A stretch of DNA of 64,000 bases from Onchocerca volvulus. Its lineage: Eukaryota > Nematoda > Chromadorea > Rhabditida > Onchocercidae. The notes beneath the pieces were generated by a model, which made no database searches, was not told the DNA's origin, and saw only the letters and a list, made by a program, of their open reading frames with translations. The stretch is from NCBI GenBank assembly GCA_000499405.2, contig HG738137.1:2914001-2978000 (forward strand), given 5' to 3'. The position numbers and the translations under genes are program-made. Below are positions 14,554 through 28,448 of this stretch, in pieces. Position 1 is the first letter of the stretch; each line of letters starts with the position of its first letter.

Positions 14554-17500
14554 TTGATCAATTTTGATTTAATAATTTGACCCTTCAGATTAATAATATG
14601 CAACTGACAATCTTTCTATTTTTTTTCCTCATCCTGTGGTCACTGCTTTCTCTTAGCTAGATAAAAATTCTATATAAGTAGTTTCGATTTAGTTCAACTT
14701 AATAAATTTTATGATTTTATTGGCGTATCTCTCGTCGTATTCAATTTCATTTTAAATTGCATGCTAAAATGAGTGAAAATTTCCATTTTAGAGCTTCAAA
14801 TTAGAACATGTTATCTCTTAAAGTCATTTTCCAACATGATTTCGTTAAAAAGTGAGTGCTTAAATTGAAATAAAAATAGAATACGAAATTGTGCCTAAAA
14901 AAAATGCTTTTCTCACAAAAAATTGATGAAATTTTTAGTTATTCATCTTAATAATTAATTTGAAAAATATGAAATGTGTGAATTTTAAATCTCCATTTTT
15001 GCATTCTTTTTAGAAAACGAACTTACGAAGATTTGGAGAGCAGACAACATTCTCGTCATTTATATTTTAGGACACTTCTCTCATGCAAATATAAATTTTA
15101 GTTTTCTTTAAACAATTAAACAATCGATAATTCGACTCTAAAATTTCGTTCGATTTTTCAAATATATCTGGGTTTCTTAAAAGCCGGAATTGATAGTTGT
15201 TGATACAGAATTGAAAATTAAATTGGATGGAAATTTTTGTTCAGAATTTTAAATTAGCCATAGACGTCAAGTATCTATATCTAGGGAAATTTTTTGGGAA
15301 ATTCTTTCTTTTGTAAAATATTAGAAAATTCTAGACGATAATTTTTATATCTATTCGATTTGATTTGATCAGAGATATTTATGTTGCCAAATTAGACGCC
15401 TACAGCAAAATTCATCTAGAGCCGATCAATGTGTTTTTACTGAAAAAAATAATATTAGAAAAACTTGGAGAAATTCATACAACACAAATTTAAATGTTTC
15501 ATAATTCTTAGCAATAGTTTTTTAAATATTATAAGAAAAATGTTTAGTAAAATTTCCATAAAAAATTAGAAAATAATAGTAAAAAACGAATTAATATTCG
15601 ATAGAGGAGGAATTATTATCATTTGACAAGTATTATATAATAAAAATGAGTAAATTAAAATGGAAGAGATCTTAAAGGATTCATTTTCTCTTCAAACTGA
15701 ATTTTTGTTTGCCCGCATTTTCTGATCTAGTATTTCGGAAATATTTTTCTCTGATTATTCAGCCTATTTAGTTGTTTGGTTAAATAAAAGCATATTTTTT
15801 TAATATAAACAATTAATAGAAATAATTATTGTCTCTTAAAATATCTCTTGGTCATAATATTTAAAAATAGATATAAGCGATGAATTTTGCTACAATGGAA
15901 GTCGTTTTCTTTGTTTTCTGAAAATTTTTCAATATGATTTCCTAATGTAAATATAATCAGTTATGACTGAAATTAAAATTGAATTTTAATCACATTTTAA
16001 TGATAATCAATAACTCAAAATCCTTGATAGCAGTAAGTGGGTTGGACCAAATCTGTTTTATTTTAAATCTTTAAATATTGTATTCAAATATTCGTAAATA
16101 TAATCATTAAATATGTATATTTGAAAAATTTTCAGCAGACAAATGAAATGATTTCTGTTGTCCAAAATCCATTTGGTAATGTCTGTCTTTAGAAATGCCA
16201 AGAAATGCTTTTAAAAGGCTCATGCAACATTCATTATAAATAAATCATTTTTACTTTAAAAAAAAAAAAAATGTCCTTTCATATTAGACAAGCAAATGAG
16301 AAGGACAAATGGATAACAAAGAATATTTGCAAAATTATATATCAGAAAACATGAACGAATGGAAATTCAGTTCTGAGCATATCATCAACTTCTGACGAGG
16401 AAAAGTGTGGAAAAGGTGCGAGGAACTTCAGAATCCTATAGGATTCCAAAAGTTTGCTTATATCATAAAAAGAAGAAAAATGTTGACTGGAAGAAATGGA
16501 ATATCAACATTTCAGGTGTAAAAAACTTGCGAAGATCAAGAAACACGATTATTTCAGAGACCATAGATCTTTGAAAGTAAGGAAACATCAGAAAGCACAT
16601 GAACGAGTTGACTTTGACTTCCATTCAAACTAATCTTCAAATCTATCTTTGATAGTATCAAATCGTTATGGATTTTCCATTTCTAATCATCTTGATCTGA
16701 ACCAAAAGCTAAGAATATTTTTAAAATCTTTTAGTTGAAATGTTTTAAAAATGAATTTAAAAAAAAATGGCTGATAAATTTGAAATATTATCAAGATAAA
16801 CAACTTATATGTTCTATTTTTATACATCATATAGTGATTAACAGGTAGACGATTTAAAGTTTTATCTACCACATTCTGTTTTGCTTTCGCATAAGTGATT
16901 TCTTTAGATCTAAATCTCTTTATTCTTGCTTAATGTTTCCATATTGCTTTAAAATCTTAAATATTACTAATTAGGAAACCTAATTAGACCAACTTTAAGT
17001 CGTCTACCCATCAATCATCATACGATGTATCAAGAAGCCTTTCCATAGTGTCAGCATTTGAACGAGACGATCTCGAGAATTTTCTTCAGCGCAAATTTAT
17101 TTGCAAATCTAAAGAATAATCATTAAAAAATCGGAAAGAATAATAAACGAAAGAGGATTTATGCTGGAAAGTGATTGCAATGAGTTCTAATTCTTCATAG
17201 AAAAATAATCAAAATCATTAAGAAATGGAACGAAAAATTGATTGCAAAAACAATGAAATGAACATTGAATTTAAAGGATAAGAGTTATTGAATGAAATGC
17301 TTCACTGGATGACAATTAATCTTTATTATCATTCCCATCCATTGCTGATAAGTTTATATATCATCAAAGAAGAGAAAGTTTTCCAAAAAAAAAAAGAACA
17401 GAATTGGATGCGAAGAATTCATTCGGATGAAATTACTTATCGATTAATTTTATACATAATAGCAAGAAATAAACTTCTAATGATAAGCAAAGTTTCTGAA

Positions 17501-18436
17501 ATGTTTTCCGCACAAAAAAAAAAAAAAAAAAGAACAGTAAATCTTCGCTCTCTTTTCTTTCCTTCACATAATTACAATAAATCATTTGAGTAGAAATTTT
17601 GTTGAATTGCAATGACGAGAGAAAAAAGAATTCCAAAGGAAATATGAGATAATATTAAAAAAAAGAAAATGATGGCTTACAGATTTTTCAAAATTTTCAT
17701 TCTTGCGATGGAATTTATTTATGCAACCCTTCTGGAGAGACTAATATTTTCGAATTTTCAAAATATGAAAGTTGAAATTTACTGATTTAGAAAAGTACAA
17801 TATTATTGTATATTTTTAAATTTGAGATTTAGACTACGCCATGATTGAAAACGTTTAATTCACTAAAATATGATCAAGCATTGAATACTGTTTAATTTCA
17901 ACTTATTTATTTTGAATTCATGCCTTCGATCGTCCAATTGTATCGATAGTTATTTTTATTTTGTCTCAATTCATTCCCAACTTGTGGTAAATTTGTTTCA
18001 GCTTTTTGGATATTTTGACACTATTTGCTTAAACTCTAACCTAACAATTAAATTTGTAGTTGAATTTAATTGCCCAAAAATAGGTAGAATATACTTTCAA
18101 AATTGAAGGACAAAACGTACTTGCTTAGAAAGATTAAAACAGTCGTTTTGAAAAAATCGATTTAATTTTCGTTCAAACTTCTTTTTTATGTTCTTTCTCG
18201 TGACAATAAAATATATTTTTGCTTCCAACTTGCCTTTCTTCGAAATCGATGCATATTAATCTATTGATTGATAATTTTTTCTGGAGAAATTAGAAATTCA
18301 TATTGCAGATCTTGCAACGAATCCTTCTTGTACAAAAGAAATTCTCGTATAAGTAAACAGCAGCAGGAAAATAAGAATGATCATATTAAACTGGTCAAAC
18401 TGAGAAATGTTAATGCTTGATTATTTGCGATTGCAG

Positions 18437-18466
18437 TTCCAACGATTAGTTATGGGACGGATATGA
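18437..18466 (+). promoter_or_regulatory. acceptor and short upstream ORF before exon 1a
   Basis: An acceptor-like 'gcgattgcag' ends at 18436. A five-codon upstream ORF (ATG at 18452, TGA at 18464-18466) overlaps the main ATG at 18463 in an ATGA arrangement. The frame of exon 1a is also open back to 18437, so this acceptor may join an upstream coding exon by cis-splicing or receive a spliced leader. The sequence does not decide between these. Confidence 0.4.
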
Positions 18467-19321
18467 TTGGAATCATTGAATTTCTGATGTTGCTTTATCT
18501 AACTTTCTTTTCATTCGTATTTTACTCTCATTCTGTTCAAGATAATTTAATCGCGAAATCTCAACATCTCCGACATTTACGACATATTCAGAATCTTCGG
18601 TCTATTCAAAAATTCCAGCAGCGACAACCGAATCGAATCGTTAAAGTTTCGGCTAAGCATCCAATGCATATCCTTTTTCCAGTTCCTATTAAACGTGGAA
18701 AAGTTACGAAGAATCCGTTCGGTATCACAATGGATTTAGTGCAACCAGTCGTAGATATAGCTCTGGAAAATGTTTATCGTGATAAGTTGGTAGTGGAAGA
18801 TTCGCTAAAATTGCATTTCAAAGATACTCATTTATCAGATGCTCATGGTCCTAATGTCGCAATCAATCAGTTGGTTGCGAGTAAATTAGACTGTATTATT
18901 GGATATGCTTTTGTTTATGCTTTGGCACCGGTAGCCCGAATGTCACCATATTGGAAAAGTGGCACAAATAATGGTATTCCAGTAATTACCACTGTTGGCC
19001 TAACCAGTAACCTGGATAATAAACAAGAGTACAGGTTATTAACTCGAATAACCAGTCCCTACAAAGTACTTACAAAAGCGATTCGTATGGTTTTCGATCG
19101 GATGAATTGGCACAAAATCGCATATATTTTCCATGAACAAAAATACGGCACTGCTAAAGTGAATATACCATATGGTGAATGTTACCTGCAAATGGCATCA
19201 CTCCAGGTACAACAATACAAGAGATATCGAATGGATCATAATTATTTCATGTTCAATGAGCTGAAATTCGATCGTATGCAAATGTTAAAAATTTTGATGA
19301 AAGCAAGCGATTTGGGTAACG
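18463..19321 (+). CDS. gcy-28: receptor guanylyl cyclase, alternative first exon 1a (ligand-binding domain)
   Basis: This single exon encodes about 286 residues. A hydrophobic leader (residues 2-22) acts as a signal peptide and is followed by a type-1 periplasmic-binding (ANF-receptor) fold. Recognisable parts are NPFGITMDLVQPVVDIAL, the segment LDCIIGYAFVYALAPVARMS and GIPVITTVGL, hallmarks of natriuretic-peptide-receptor-like cyclases. The reading frame ends in phase 1 at 19321, the homologous position to the end of exon 1b. Joined to 36965 it restores [15 protein letters not shown] in frame. No second copy of any downstream cyclase exon was found between it and exon 1b. The exon is therefore read as an alternative first exon of the same gene (product about 1275 residues). 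A truncated duplicate gene is the alternative. A second in-phase donor sits six bases upstream at 19316. Confidence 0.8.
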
Positions 19322-19648
19322 GTTTGTCTTTTATTTTCTTAAAATTTTAATTTTATATCTCATATATTGTATATGGTTATTTTTATCAGTAACGAATATC
19401 TATTTCTTTTGCATTTATTTTCAACATTCAGTTTTTAAATCTTGCTTTCCGGTTTCTAATATGAAATTAAGTTTCATTTTATGGTGATTTGATCTAACTA
19501 GTAGAATTAAAATAGTTGCATAATTAAATCTAACCATTAGCTCAACCACTGGTTAAATCTAATTATTAATTAATAATACCAATCAATGTGGATTTTTTAC
19601 CTTTTGCATTTCGATAAATTGCACTTAATAATTTTTATTGGAAAAATA

Positions 19649-19815
19649 GAATAGCTAAAATTGAGACTTGATTAAGATTTGAGATCACTAGAATAGCTCA
19701 AACAAAGGTTGAGATTACTGGAATAGTTCAAATTAAAATTGAGACTACTGGAATAGCTTAAATTAAGATTGAGATTATTATAATAGTTCAAATTAAGATT
19801 ATTATTAGAACTAAA
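19649..19815 (+). repeat. 30-bp tandem repeat, about five units
   Basis: Units of the form 'gaatagctcaaattaag' plus 'attgagattactg' start at 19649, 19691, 19721, 19751 and 19781. The first unit is longer (42 bases) and the last degenerate. The repeat lies about 330 bases after the donor of exon 1a. Confidence 0.85.
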
Positions 19816-20093
19816 ATAGTTGTTTGATAAATTAGTACCAAATCCAATCATTAATTAATTTATAATATAGTCAAGCTAAATTGAAAATTGTCGATCTTTA
19901 ATTTAAAAATTCAAGGTCCATTGTTAAGAATTATCGATTTTTGTTCTTTTCATTGATGGTAACTATGGTCATTCACATTGCTTCTGGGAATTATTGAGCT
20001 GTGGGGACAAATTTTAACAAAAATTGATTATTCAATTTTAATTGAAAGTTATTGTTTAAATAAGAATGTCAATGCTCGTTTATTCAAAATCTG

Positions 20094-20228
20094 AAATCTC
20101 CGAAAGTTTCTAAACACGCGCCCATTTGAATTCAATGTTATATCAAAATTTCAAATCAATCGATGAGGAATTTGAAAAGTTGTGTAAAAATAAACAACGA
20201 ACACTGATATTTTTATTTATATAGATAA
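20094..20228 (+). repeat. third copy of the 5137-5468 repeat family
   Basis: It matches 'atctccgaaagtt.tc.aaacacg' of copy one and 'tttcaaatcaatcgatga.gaa.tt' of copy two, and ends in 'atatttttatttatatagataa'. All three copies have the same orientation. Confidence 0.6.
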
Positions 20229-22077
20229 ATTTTTATCAAACACCGACATATCGAATTTGATCTTATTTTGAATTAAAATTGAAGCAATAATAATTCACAA
20301 TGAAGCACTGATGAACTGATATCTGAGATAATTTAAGAGGTCACATATCTTGATAATATTTCAAAAAAAGTAAAAATTTCTTGATATTTGATATGTTACA
20401 TATTTACATAACAATTAAACACAAAAAAAATTTGAAGAAGATTTGGAGCTAGCAATCATAGTTTATGTGTTAAATTTTGTATTAGAAGTATCTTTTTCGT
20501 TCTCAAATTGAAGTATTGCTGAAATACTTTTTCTTCTGAGATTTACTTTTTTTTTTCTTTTAAATAATTGAAATATTAAACTTCACATCATTTAAAAAGA
20601 AAAATTTATGTTGCTTTCAAAATATTCCTACTAAATTATTTCTAAAAATTTTTTTACCCTCATAAGTTTTTTCAGTTATGGATATTGATAAATTAGGGTG
20701 GATATTTATACATCAAATCCCTATATTTTTGGCTTAATCTTAAAAGTTTCCCAAAATTGTCCATTGATGAAGATTTAAAATGGTTCCATATCAGTTTACT
20801 TTAATCTCAAAACTATAAAATTTCAAACTTCTCAAACAAAACACAAGCAAATGATAGAGAGATAAATAAGTGAAAGAAAATTTCAAATAATTTTTTTAAT
20901 TAATTTAAAAGTAATACTCGAATAGATTTTCTTCTATTTTATTTTCGTCTTCTCTTACGAATATATTATTTGCATATCTCTTAACCCATCTATTTACTGG
21001 CTTTTTTTTTCCTCTCGAGACTCACATTTCATTTAACGATTATATTTTCAATTTTTGACAATTTTAGCAGCACTTAAATAGCTGATAGATTTATTTTGAG
21101 CCATAAAAATGATATGAAAAAAAAGAACTTTCATATGCAATGGCAGGCATTTTGCACGCATCAATCGATATTTTGCTGTTTTTTTTCTTCTATTTTTTTT
21201 GCTCATTCTAACAACAACTAATGTCTGATTTTCGTTGTGTTATTGAAAAGTTTTCAAAAAGTGGCTGTGTCTCTCTCTATTGACGTTTGTTTGCTCATTC
21301 AACCTTGCACAAAAGAGATATTTCATTACTTTATGCCAACAAATTAATGACTTTTTGAAGTAATTGTTTGCGGAAGAATACGCAAACCGTGAAGAAACTT
21401 CACAAAATAAGAAGTAAAACATTCGTTTTTAACAAATTTATAGTTTCCATCAAGCATTTCTATCGATAAATGCATGCTGATTTGTGTTTGGCATTTTGCA
21501 AAAGTGCAATTATTGTGCAAAATGTAATCTTTGGTTTATTTTAAAAAAATGCAGAAATGAAAAAATAGTTCATATAGAAATATATATATATATGTGTTTA
21601 TGCGCAAATGTTTATTTGCATTTTTGCTCGCATATTTTCAGTTGCAAAAGTTTGCGCTCTAAATTTGCCTAAGTTTTTGCATTTCTTGCATCAAACTGAT
21701 AAGCAACTGTTGATCAACTGCTGCTTCCTGGAATTTGCAAAATAAAAATGTTTTTTTTTTTCTGCAAATATTGAATTGAATTTTCATCCTCATTATTGAT
21801 TTTTGCAATACCCAATCATCAATCAAATATCCCTTTCCGAAAAAAAGAAAAAGAAAAAAAAAAAAAACCTGAAAATGATGATGATAAGATAAGAAACGAT
21901 GATAGGAGAGTATCTGATACTACAAACAACAATTGCTTTGTCTCTATCTACCATGTAATTATCATTTATACTGTTAGCGACAAATATACTAACATGCTAA
22001 ATATGAATTATTAGGAGTATTATCTTTGATTTTTTTTTTTTTTTAGCATGTTTAAATTTATGGAATTTCTCAGAACT

Positions 22078-22146
22078 CGAAATATTCCAGAATTTTTACC
22101 TCAATGGAATTAATTTTTATAGAAATAGAAATTCTGGAATATTTCG
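22078..22146. repeat. perfect 18-bp inverted repeat with 33-base loop
   Basis: The arms 'cgaaatattccagaattt' (22078-22095) and its exact complement (22129-22146) could fold into a 69-base hairpin. It sits inside the long first intron of the cyclase. It may be a small transposon relic or a structured RNA. Confidence 0.7.
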
Positions 22147-25100
22147 CTTTTTATATAGCTTATTTTTCTTTTTCTTTTTTTTCTTTAATTCTGGTAAAAA
22201 TAAATGAAGAATTTAGCAGCTGACAGATATATCATATCAATGTTTGTTATTTTTTGGGAAAATTGAAAAATTTCTAGCGTTTGCTATTGCAGAGAACAAG
22301 TCGTAATAAATGTTTTTACAAAGATAAACAAATTCAGAATGATATTTATCTCCAGCAAGCATTGACTTGTGCATCATTTCCGAGACAGTTGGGTGAGAAA
22401 GATCGTTGATTTTATTTATGATATAAAATAGTTATTTCGAAGAAAGCATTATCATTTCCAACCTTTTTTTTCTTTTCTGAATTTACTATAGTTTTTGAGG
22501 ATGTAAAAAGTTTTGGAGAAGAGAAGAGAGAGAGAGAGAAGGAAAGAGAAAGAGTAAAAATGAATTGAGCAAAATTAGCAAAACCATGCCATCTTTTCTC
22601 GAATGCACTTCAACAGGAAAGATATATAATGATTTTGCACTATTATTAGTGCTCGCACTATTCAGCATATTTTAATTTTAATTTAAAGTCAAATTTTGAT
22701 AATGAATAGTTTCATTCATTTTGCTTTTTATTTCGCTTATTTGACGAACAAAAATTATTTTTCTTACGAAATTTTAGAATGAAATTTGAAATGCTTACAA
22801 CAACGATAAATATAGATTTATTTATATATACATCTATATATTTATTTTCTCATTTGAAAACACTTCGTTGCAATCAATACGTCGTTGTTGGCAATAACTT
22901 TTACCTTTGTCGACTTTTTACTCTAACTTAACATAATGTCCCCCAGTCTTGGCTAATTCTACTTCATGATGATAGGTTAAGCTTTAAAACTAGGCTCTCT
23001 TCGTTTCTATCACTCTTCCCTTGATTTTCCCTCATTTCTTCTTGCAAAAATATCCATTTCATTCCTTTTTTTTTTTTTTTTTTCACTTTCTCTTCTGTAC
23101 TTCATTATTCATTCCTGTCGTTACAATCATAAACATTCATTGATGCTTGCATAATTGACATTGATGAGAGAGAATGATCAAAATAAGAAAAAAAAAAGAT
23201 TTTTTTGATCTTTCCATTCTACTTTTTTCGTTATCCAATTTCAGTTGTTTTCATTTTTTATGAAAGGCTGTAGAAGATGGATGAAGTACAACCATCCATT
23301 CGTTGCATATGTTGAGTGAAATTTAAAATAACTCTGTAACTGTAATTCGAAACTTTTTTCCTCTCTTCCTACCTTCCTGAATGACATGGAATCTGAAACC
23401 TTCTTCTATTCTTTTCATTTTTCTTCCAATTCCCTTCCGTTATTACCTCTCGCATTTATTGTGATTAACAATTGTTGCTTATCACTATGATATATTTTTA
23501 TCCATTATTTCCTTTTTAATTCTCAGTTTTACCTTAAATAAGCTTTAGATGATTGCAAAGTTGTTTGCTAAATTTTCTGCATAATTAAGTCATATAATTC
23601 AATTGATTAAATATTAGAGCACCGATATCAAATGCTTAAATTGTAAAGGCTATAATCAAATAATGAATTGCTAATTAGTCATTAGTCTAAATATATTGTT
23701 GAAAATATTTTTAGTAAAGCAATGTTTATTATGGTCTAAGCAATTTACCTTCTTATTTGTTTAAAACTTTAAGAAATTTATGCTAAAAATGGCAATATTA
23801 AATGCATTAATTAAAAAATCGACAATCAAGTCATATGTTTTTCTTAGTATTCGAAAATTTAAGCAAAGATCTAATTCACATGCGAAAAGCTTAACGATAA
23901 AAATATCTAATTCATATTTATTGCGATTCTGATAAATAAGAATGGCGATAAATATAAATTAGGTTTTAAAAATCTCTTGGGGATTATTAGACACCCATTT
24001 TTATTTTACTGAATATCGATAACATCTAGAATCGAAGATTTTGTAATATTATTAAAATTTAATGAATAAAAAGAAAGGTCTACCCTTTCTTTAAAAGTTT
24101 TTTAATTAATGAAGAAGTTTGTTTTGTGAAATATTTAATCCACTAGTTTCCTTTTTTTCCTCATAATATTGTCATTAATTGATTTATAAGTCACTTCCGT
24201 TTTGTGGATAATCATTTCCTCAGTTCCCTTCGTATATCCCTAAAAATATTTAGCAGAAAGTATGTATTGGTTTTTTTATTTAATATATCATAATTGATAT
24301 TTTACATTTTCAATTATCTTGAATCTTGCATTACTGTTCACTTTTCCATTTTATTTATCGCTCTTTTATCATCCGAAAATCAATGCGTATGTAATTCATT
24401 CATGCATAATTCGATAAGACTGAATTTGAGATAATATTATCGATTGTACGTAATCTTGAAATGTCGGAATTAAGCTTTCTGCTGTATTAGCATTTTTCAT
24501 TGTGCTTTTCCTCAGAATTTTATACATTCCTCATTTCTCATCTCCTCATTGCTTTTTGATAAATGAAATCTGTTCAATTACTGGAAAATCTTTGAAAGGG
24601 GAATTGCTTTTAGTCCTTCTTGTTTCGATTTGGCATTACCTTGATGCATTTTTTCCCCTTAGAGAAATTCATTTAATTTCTTTCCGAAAGAAATAAAAGA
24701 AATCGAAAGGAAGGAAATAATGGATATTACAATTCCTTTAGTAAATTAAGGCTTGCCCTAAAAGCAAAATATCAGTAAATGATTCATTTGTCTTCTAGTT
24801 TTCAAGTTATCAACCTCATCTTTTTCTTTTTGTTCTATAATCATTTCCTAATGTCATCAATGTCGTAGCTGAATAATTTTGCTTTTTTCTTATTTTAATT
24901 TACAAGTTTGAAAAATCTCTTCAGTAACTAGAATTTCTAACACAACAAACAATTTGTCAAATTGTTTTTTCTAGAATCGCATAAAGACAAGTTGGAGTTA
25001 TCTAATATCAGTATGCTGATAGATTTCGGAGATAGAACATCCTAATAATCATCGTTTAATCAGATCTGGTCAAAAATTGTCTCTTAAACATTCACATAAT

Positions 25101-26523
25101 TCATTTTTAAAATAGTCACAATAAACCTTAAAGTTTGCTATGGTTATTTACGCCATTATATCTTCTATGTATACAATATATATAATAAGCCAACAAGCCA
25201 TTTATACTGAAAAAAAAATTATCTAAGATTTAAGCATGCATGCTTCCTGATCAAGTTTATTATTCCCTGAAGACTTGTGTAAAAGCTGTGTTTTGTAATG
25301 AATTTCTGAAATAATTTATGGAGAGTACTGGCAAATCATCATTTTTTTCTTTTTTTTTTTTTGCTAAAATTTTTTGTTAAAAAACGAATTATTTAGAAAA
25401 TCAGATTTTTCGAAATGCATTTCAGAAAATGGTCTTTCTCTGTTTCTAATCAAAAAAATATTTGCCATTCAGCACCTTTTTTTGTACAAAAAATTTCAAG
25501 ATATTAGCACTGAGGACTTACTGATATCCATTAGATATAAATGCTCATTGGTTATAATTGCTCCCTTTGTTATTGAAACAATTTCATGTCATAAATTGAT
25601 TCTGATAGCACATGTAGATTAAAATTTGCCGTAATTTGTTATTTGAGAGATAAATTAATTTGCGCATATGGATAGCTTTGCATCATTTATTTTTATGGAA
25701 GATTTAGTAATTATTTGTTGCATCTATGATCAGATGATAGTATTCAACAGTCTTGGAATAGGCATGGGAAAATCCGCGGATATCAAATGGTAAATGTCAT
25801 TATACGCGGGTATATACAAATATAGGTCTGACTCAAATGAGACAAGAAATGTGATAAAGCGATAACAATCATAAAATAGATACTAATCTTTCTTCATCCT
25901 CTACTTCCTATTTTTGGTTATTTTTTAAGGAAAAATCAAAATTCCCTGTGCATATGTAAAATTTATAGAATAAATAACAATTTTTCAAAATGATAATAAA
26001 TTTTGTCGATCGTGACAAGAATATAACTAAATAAAAAAATTTATTTCATGAACGATGGAATGTGGAATTTTTTTCTCTTTTTGATTTAAATCTAAAATGA
26101 ATTGGTCGCATAAAAAAAAAGAAAAAAAAATAAGAAAAATATGAAAAAAATGATTTGCATCAACGAATAATTCAAATGTCCAGCAAATAGTTCTTTTAAA
26201 AAAAAAAAAGGCTTTTATTTTTTAAAAAACTGACCTTCTGAAGTGACGTCAACATCAACAAGTTTGTTGCTGCACTTGCTGCTTTGGAAATAGAACCATT
26301 TTTTTTTTTTTTTCGTTCCTTTTCAACAGCGGAAAAAATTTGAGTGCTTTAGAACAGCAATATTGTTAACATTGCTCTTTCGGGTTTTGAGCATCGTTTT
26401 CTTCTAGTTATTAAACAACTACTTCAGAGAATTGAATCCTTCCATTTTCACTTTTTCATTTCTATCAGAACTGTTATATGACTTTAATCTTCTTATCACT
26501 TTCGTGAAGGTAGAAAGGATTTA

Positions 26524-26659
26524 GGGAAAGTTTTTAGGAAATTGAAAAATTCTCGGAGTAGGTGTATTTGTTATATGATAGAGGCTTTGTTGTAATGTAA
26601 TTCATCGCCGCAACTACGTTAGAACCCGAGAATTCTTGAATTCCCTAAAAATCTCCCCC
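26524..26659. repeat. imperfect inverted repeat of about 34-bp arms
   Basis: The left arm, with 'gtttttaggaaattgaaaaa' then 'ttctcgg', pairs with the right arm 'ccgagaattcttgaattccc' then 'taaaaat', allowing several mismatches. The 67-base centre is unrelated. It resembles a decayed MITE. Confidence 0.5.
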
Positions 26660-26730
26660 AAATCCTTCTTACTTCGTCGATAAATTTACAATGCATACAA
26701 AAGCATTAATCCTTACAACATTCCAAACAA

Positions 26731-26919
26731 GTAACATGTTCTACAATCTCTTAGACAATGCACATGATTTCTATTAGCAGATAGAAGATGAGAGAACAAA
26801 GACCTTTGCACGCAAATAAGCATAATTGACTCACTTGTGTGAGAAATACTACAAATTTCTACTATATACAATATTTTGATTATTTTGCCATATTTATATT
26901 CCAAAAAATATTTCGATTT
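26731..26919 (-). repeat. two-copy diverged repeat family, copy A
   Basis: It shares with 40441-40630 the blocks 'gacaat.cacatga', 'tctattagcagat', 'gaacaaagac', 'aatttctact' and 'tttgattatt.....atattt'. Both copies run in the same orientation. The minus-strand frames share a short pattern (SANR-HV-C with a later C), which may be coincidental or a remnant of coding sequence. Boundaries are approximate. Confidence 0.55.
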
Positions 26920-28040
26920 CCCCGACAATCACTATTATCATATTGCTATCATTTTATCTTATTACTATCATCGTAATCATCTTTCATTTCATCTTCCCAT
27001 TTATCATTATAATTATTATTAATAGTATTTCTCTGACACAAATCAGCTATTTACTTCACTCAAAAAGATTTCAGTTATTCGAATTGTCGTGTTTTCCAAT
27101 GCATATTAAAAAACAATTTTCCTTATCGCTTAATATCTTCAGGAATTCCAACTGTCGTTCATAATGAGATGATTGATAGATATTAGCTTACTCTTACATT
27201 TACAATCAAATGTTTGCAGAAATATCAATATGGATGATTGAGTTACTGACATATGTAAGATTAACAACCGCTCTGCCTTCCTCTAACTTTTTTGAAGAAG
27301 AATCGTTGTTCTGTCTCATTAAATGTACAATTTTCACATCTTTTCCAAATTTTTTAGTTTTCCTTGTCTGTGAATGTTGATTGAAGGGAAATGCATGACC
27401 AAAACATTCTGGATAAGCGTAGAAAGCTTAATTAAAAAAAAACAATGTACACTGTTACGTGAGATTACTTCGCTTCGTCACATTCTGATTAATATTTCCC
27501 ATCATAAATTGATGTTATTTTAATATCTATGTGCAAGCTTTCTTCCTTTCTGAGTTATTATTTTGATAGCTAAAAGTGTAATGCAATCCATCAGAATTCC
27601 CAGATCGTGCCAATTGATAAGATATTTCCTTTTTAAATCGGACAGAAACGAAGGAATAATCAATCAGATGAAACTAATCAATCTTTTGCTAACCAACTCT
27701 TAATAATTTGTTTCTAGGAATCTTATATATGGTCAATTTAATAGTTGTTTCGAATTATTGGCTTTATAATTTCCAAATTGTTTCGCTTTTTATTCAAAAG
27801 CTAAGCTAAGAGTCGATTTTAGAAGTGCAAAAAAAAAAAAAAAAAAAAAAAGAAAGAAAGGGGGAAGAGATAGATATTATCATTGCTAACATTTTCTTGT
27901 TATGCATTCTCAAAATGCCATAACTAACTCTGTCTTGTTCATCTTCTCGTGCCATAGGATTCGTAGTAATCACTAATTTGAATGATAATAAACTATGTTT
28001 AGGCTTGAAGTAGTTGACTTAAGAGACAGCTCTAGAGGAT

Positions 28041-28057
28041 ATGTGTGTGTGTGTGTG
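28041..28057 (+). repeat. GT dinucleotide run
   Basis: A short (TG)n tract about 340 bases left of the large AC tract. Confidence 0.9.
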
Positions 28058-28380
28058 ACATAAATCAGCCTTACCTCAATTGCTTTATTATTATTTTTAT
28101 TATTATAAATGAAAATTTATTATAATAACAAATGAAAACTTTATCCGCCCGCACCATCTCTCAGAATAGATGAATGAATATCTATTATATTTTATTTACG
28201 TCCGTTACGTTTAATTTTCTCACTTTTTTTTGCCTTATCGTTACTTGAGTAAAAAGTTATATAATTTAAGTATTATATGTTAGGTAATAGTCATCTGTTA
28301 ATGCAGCATTCAATTGTACTCGAAACAACAATGATAAATGAGGTAATAATATCCTTTTCTACTAAATTTATCAACAGACA

Positions 28381-28411
28381 AGCACATACACACACATACA
28401 TACATATACAT

Positions 28412-28448
<37 letters not shown>

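Noticed and set aside
16431..16446. 16-bp perfect palindrome GAATCCTATAGGATTC
   Set aside because: Short, isolated and without a partner copy; it may be chance.
26713..26928. 71-residue minus-strand ORF
   Set aside because: It lies in repeat copy A. The weak peptide similarity to copy B follows the DNA similarity and there is no splice or start context.
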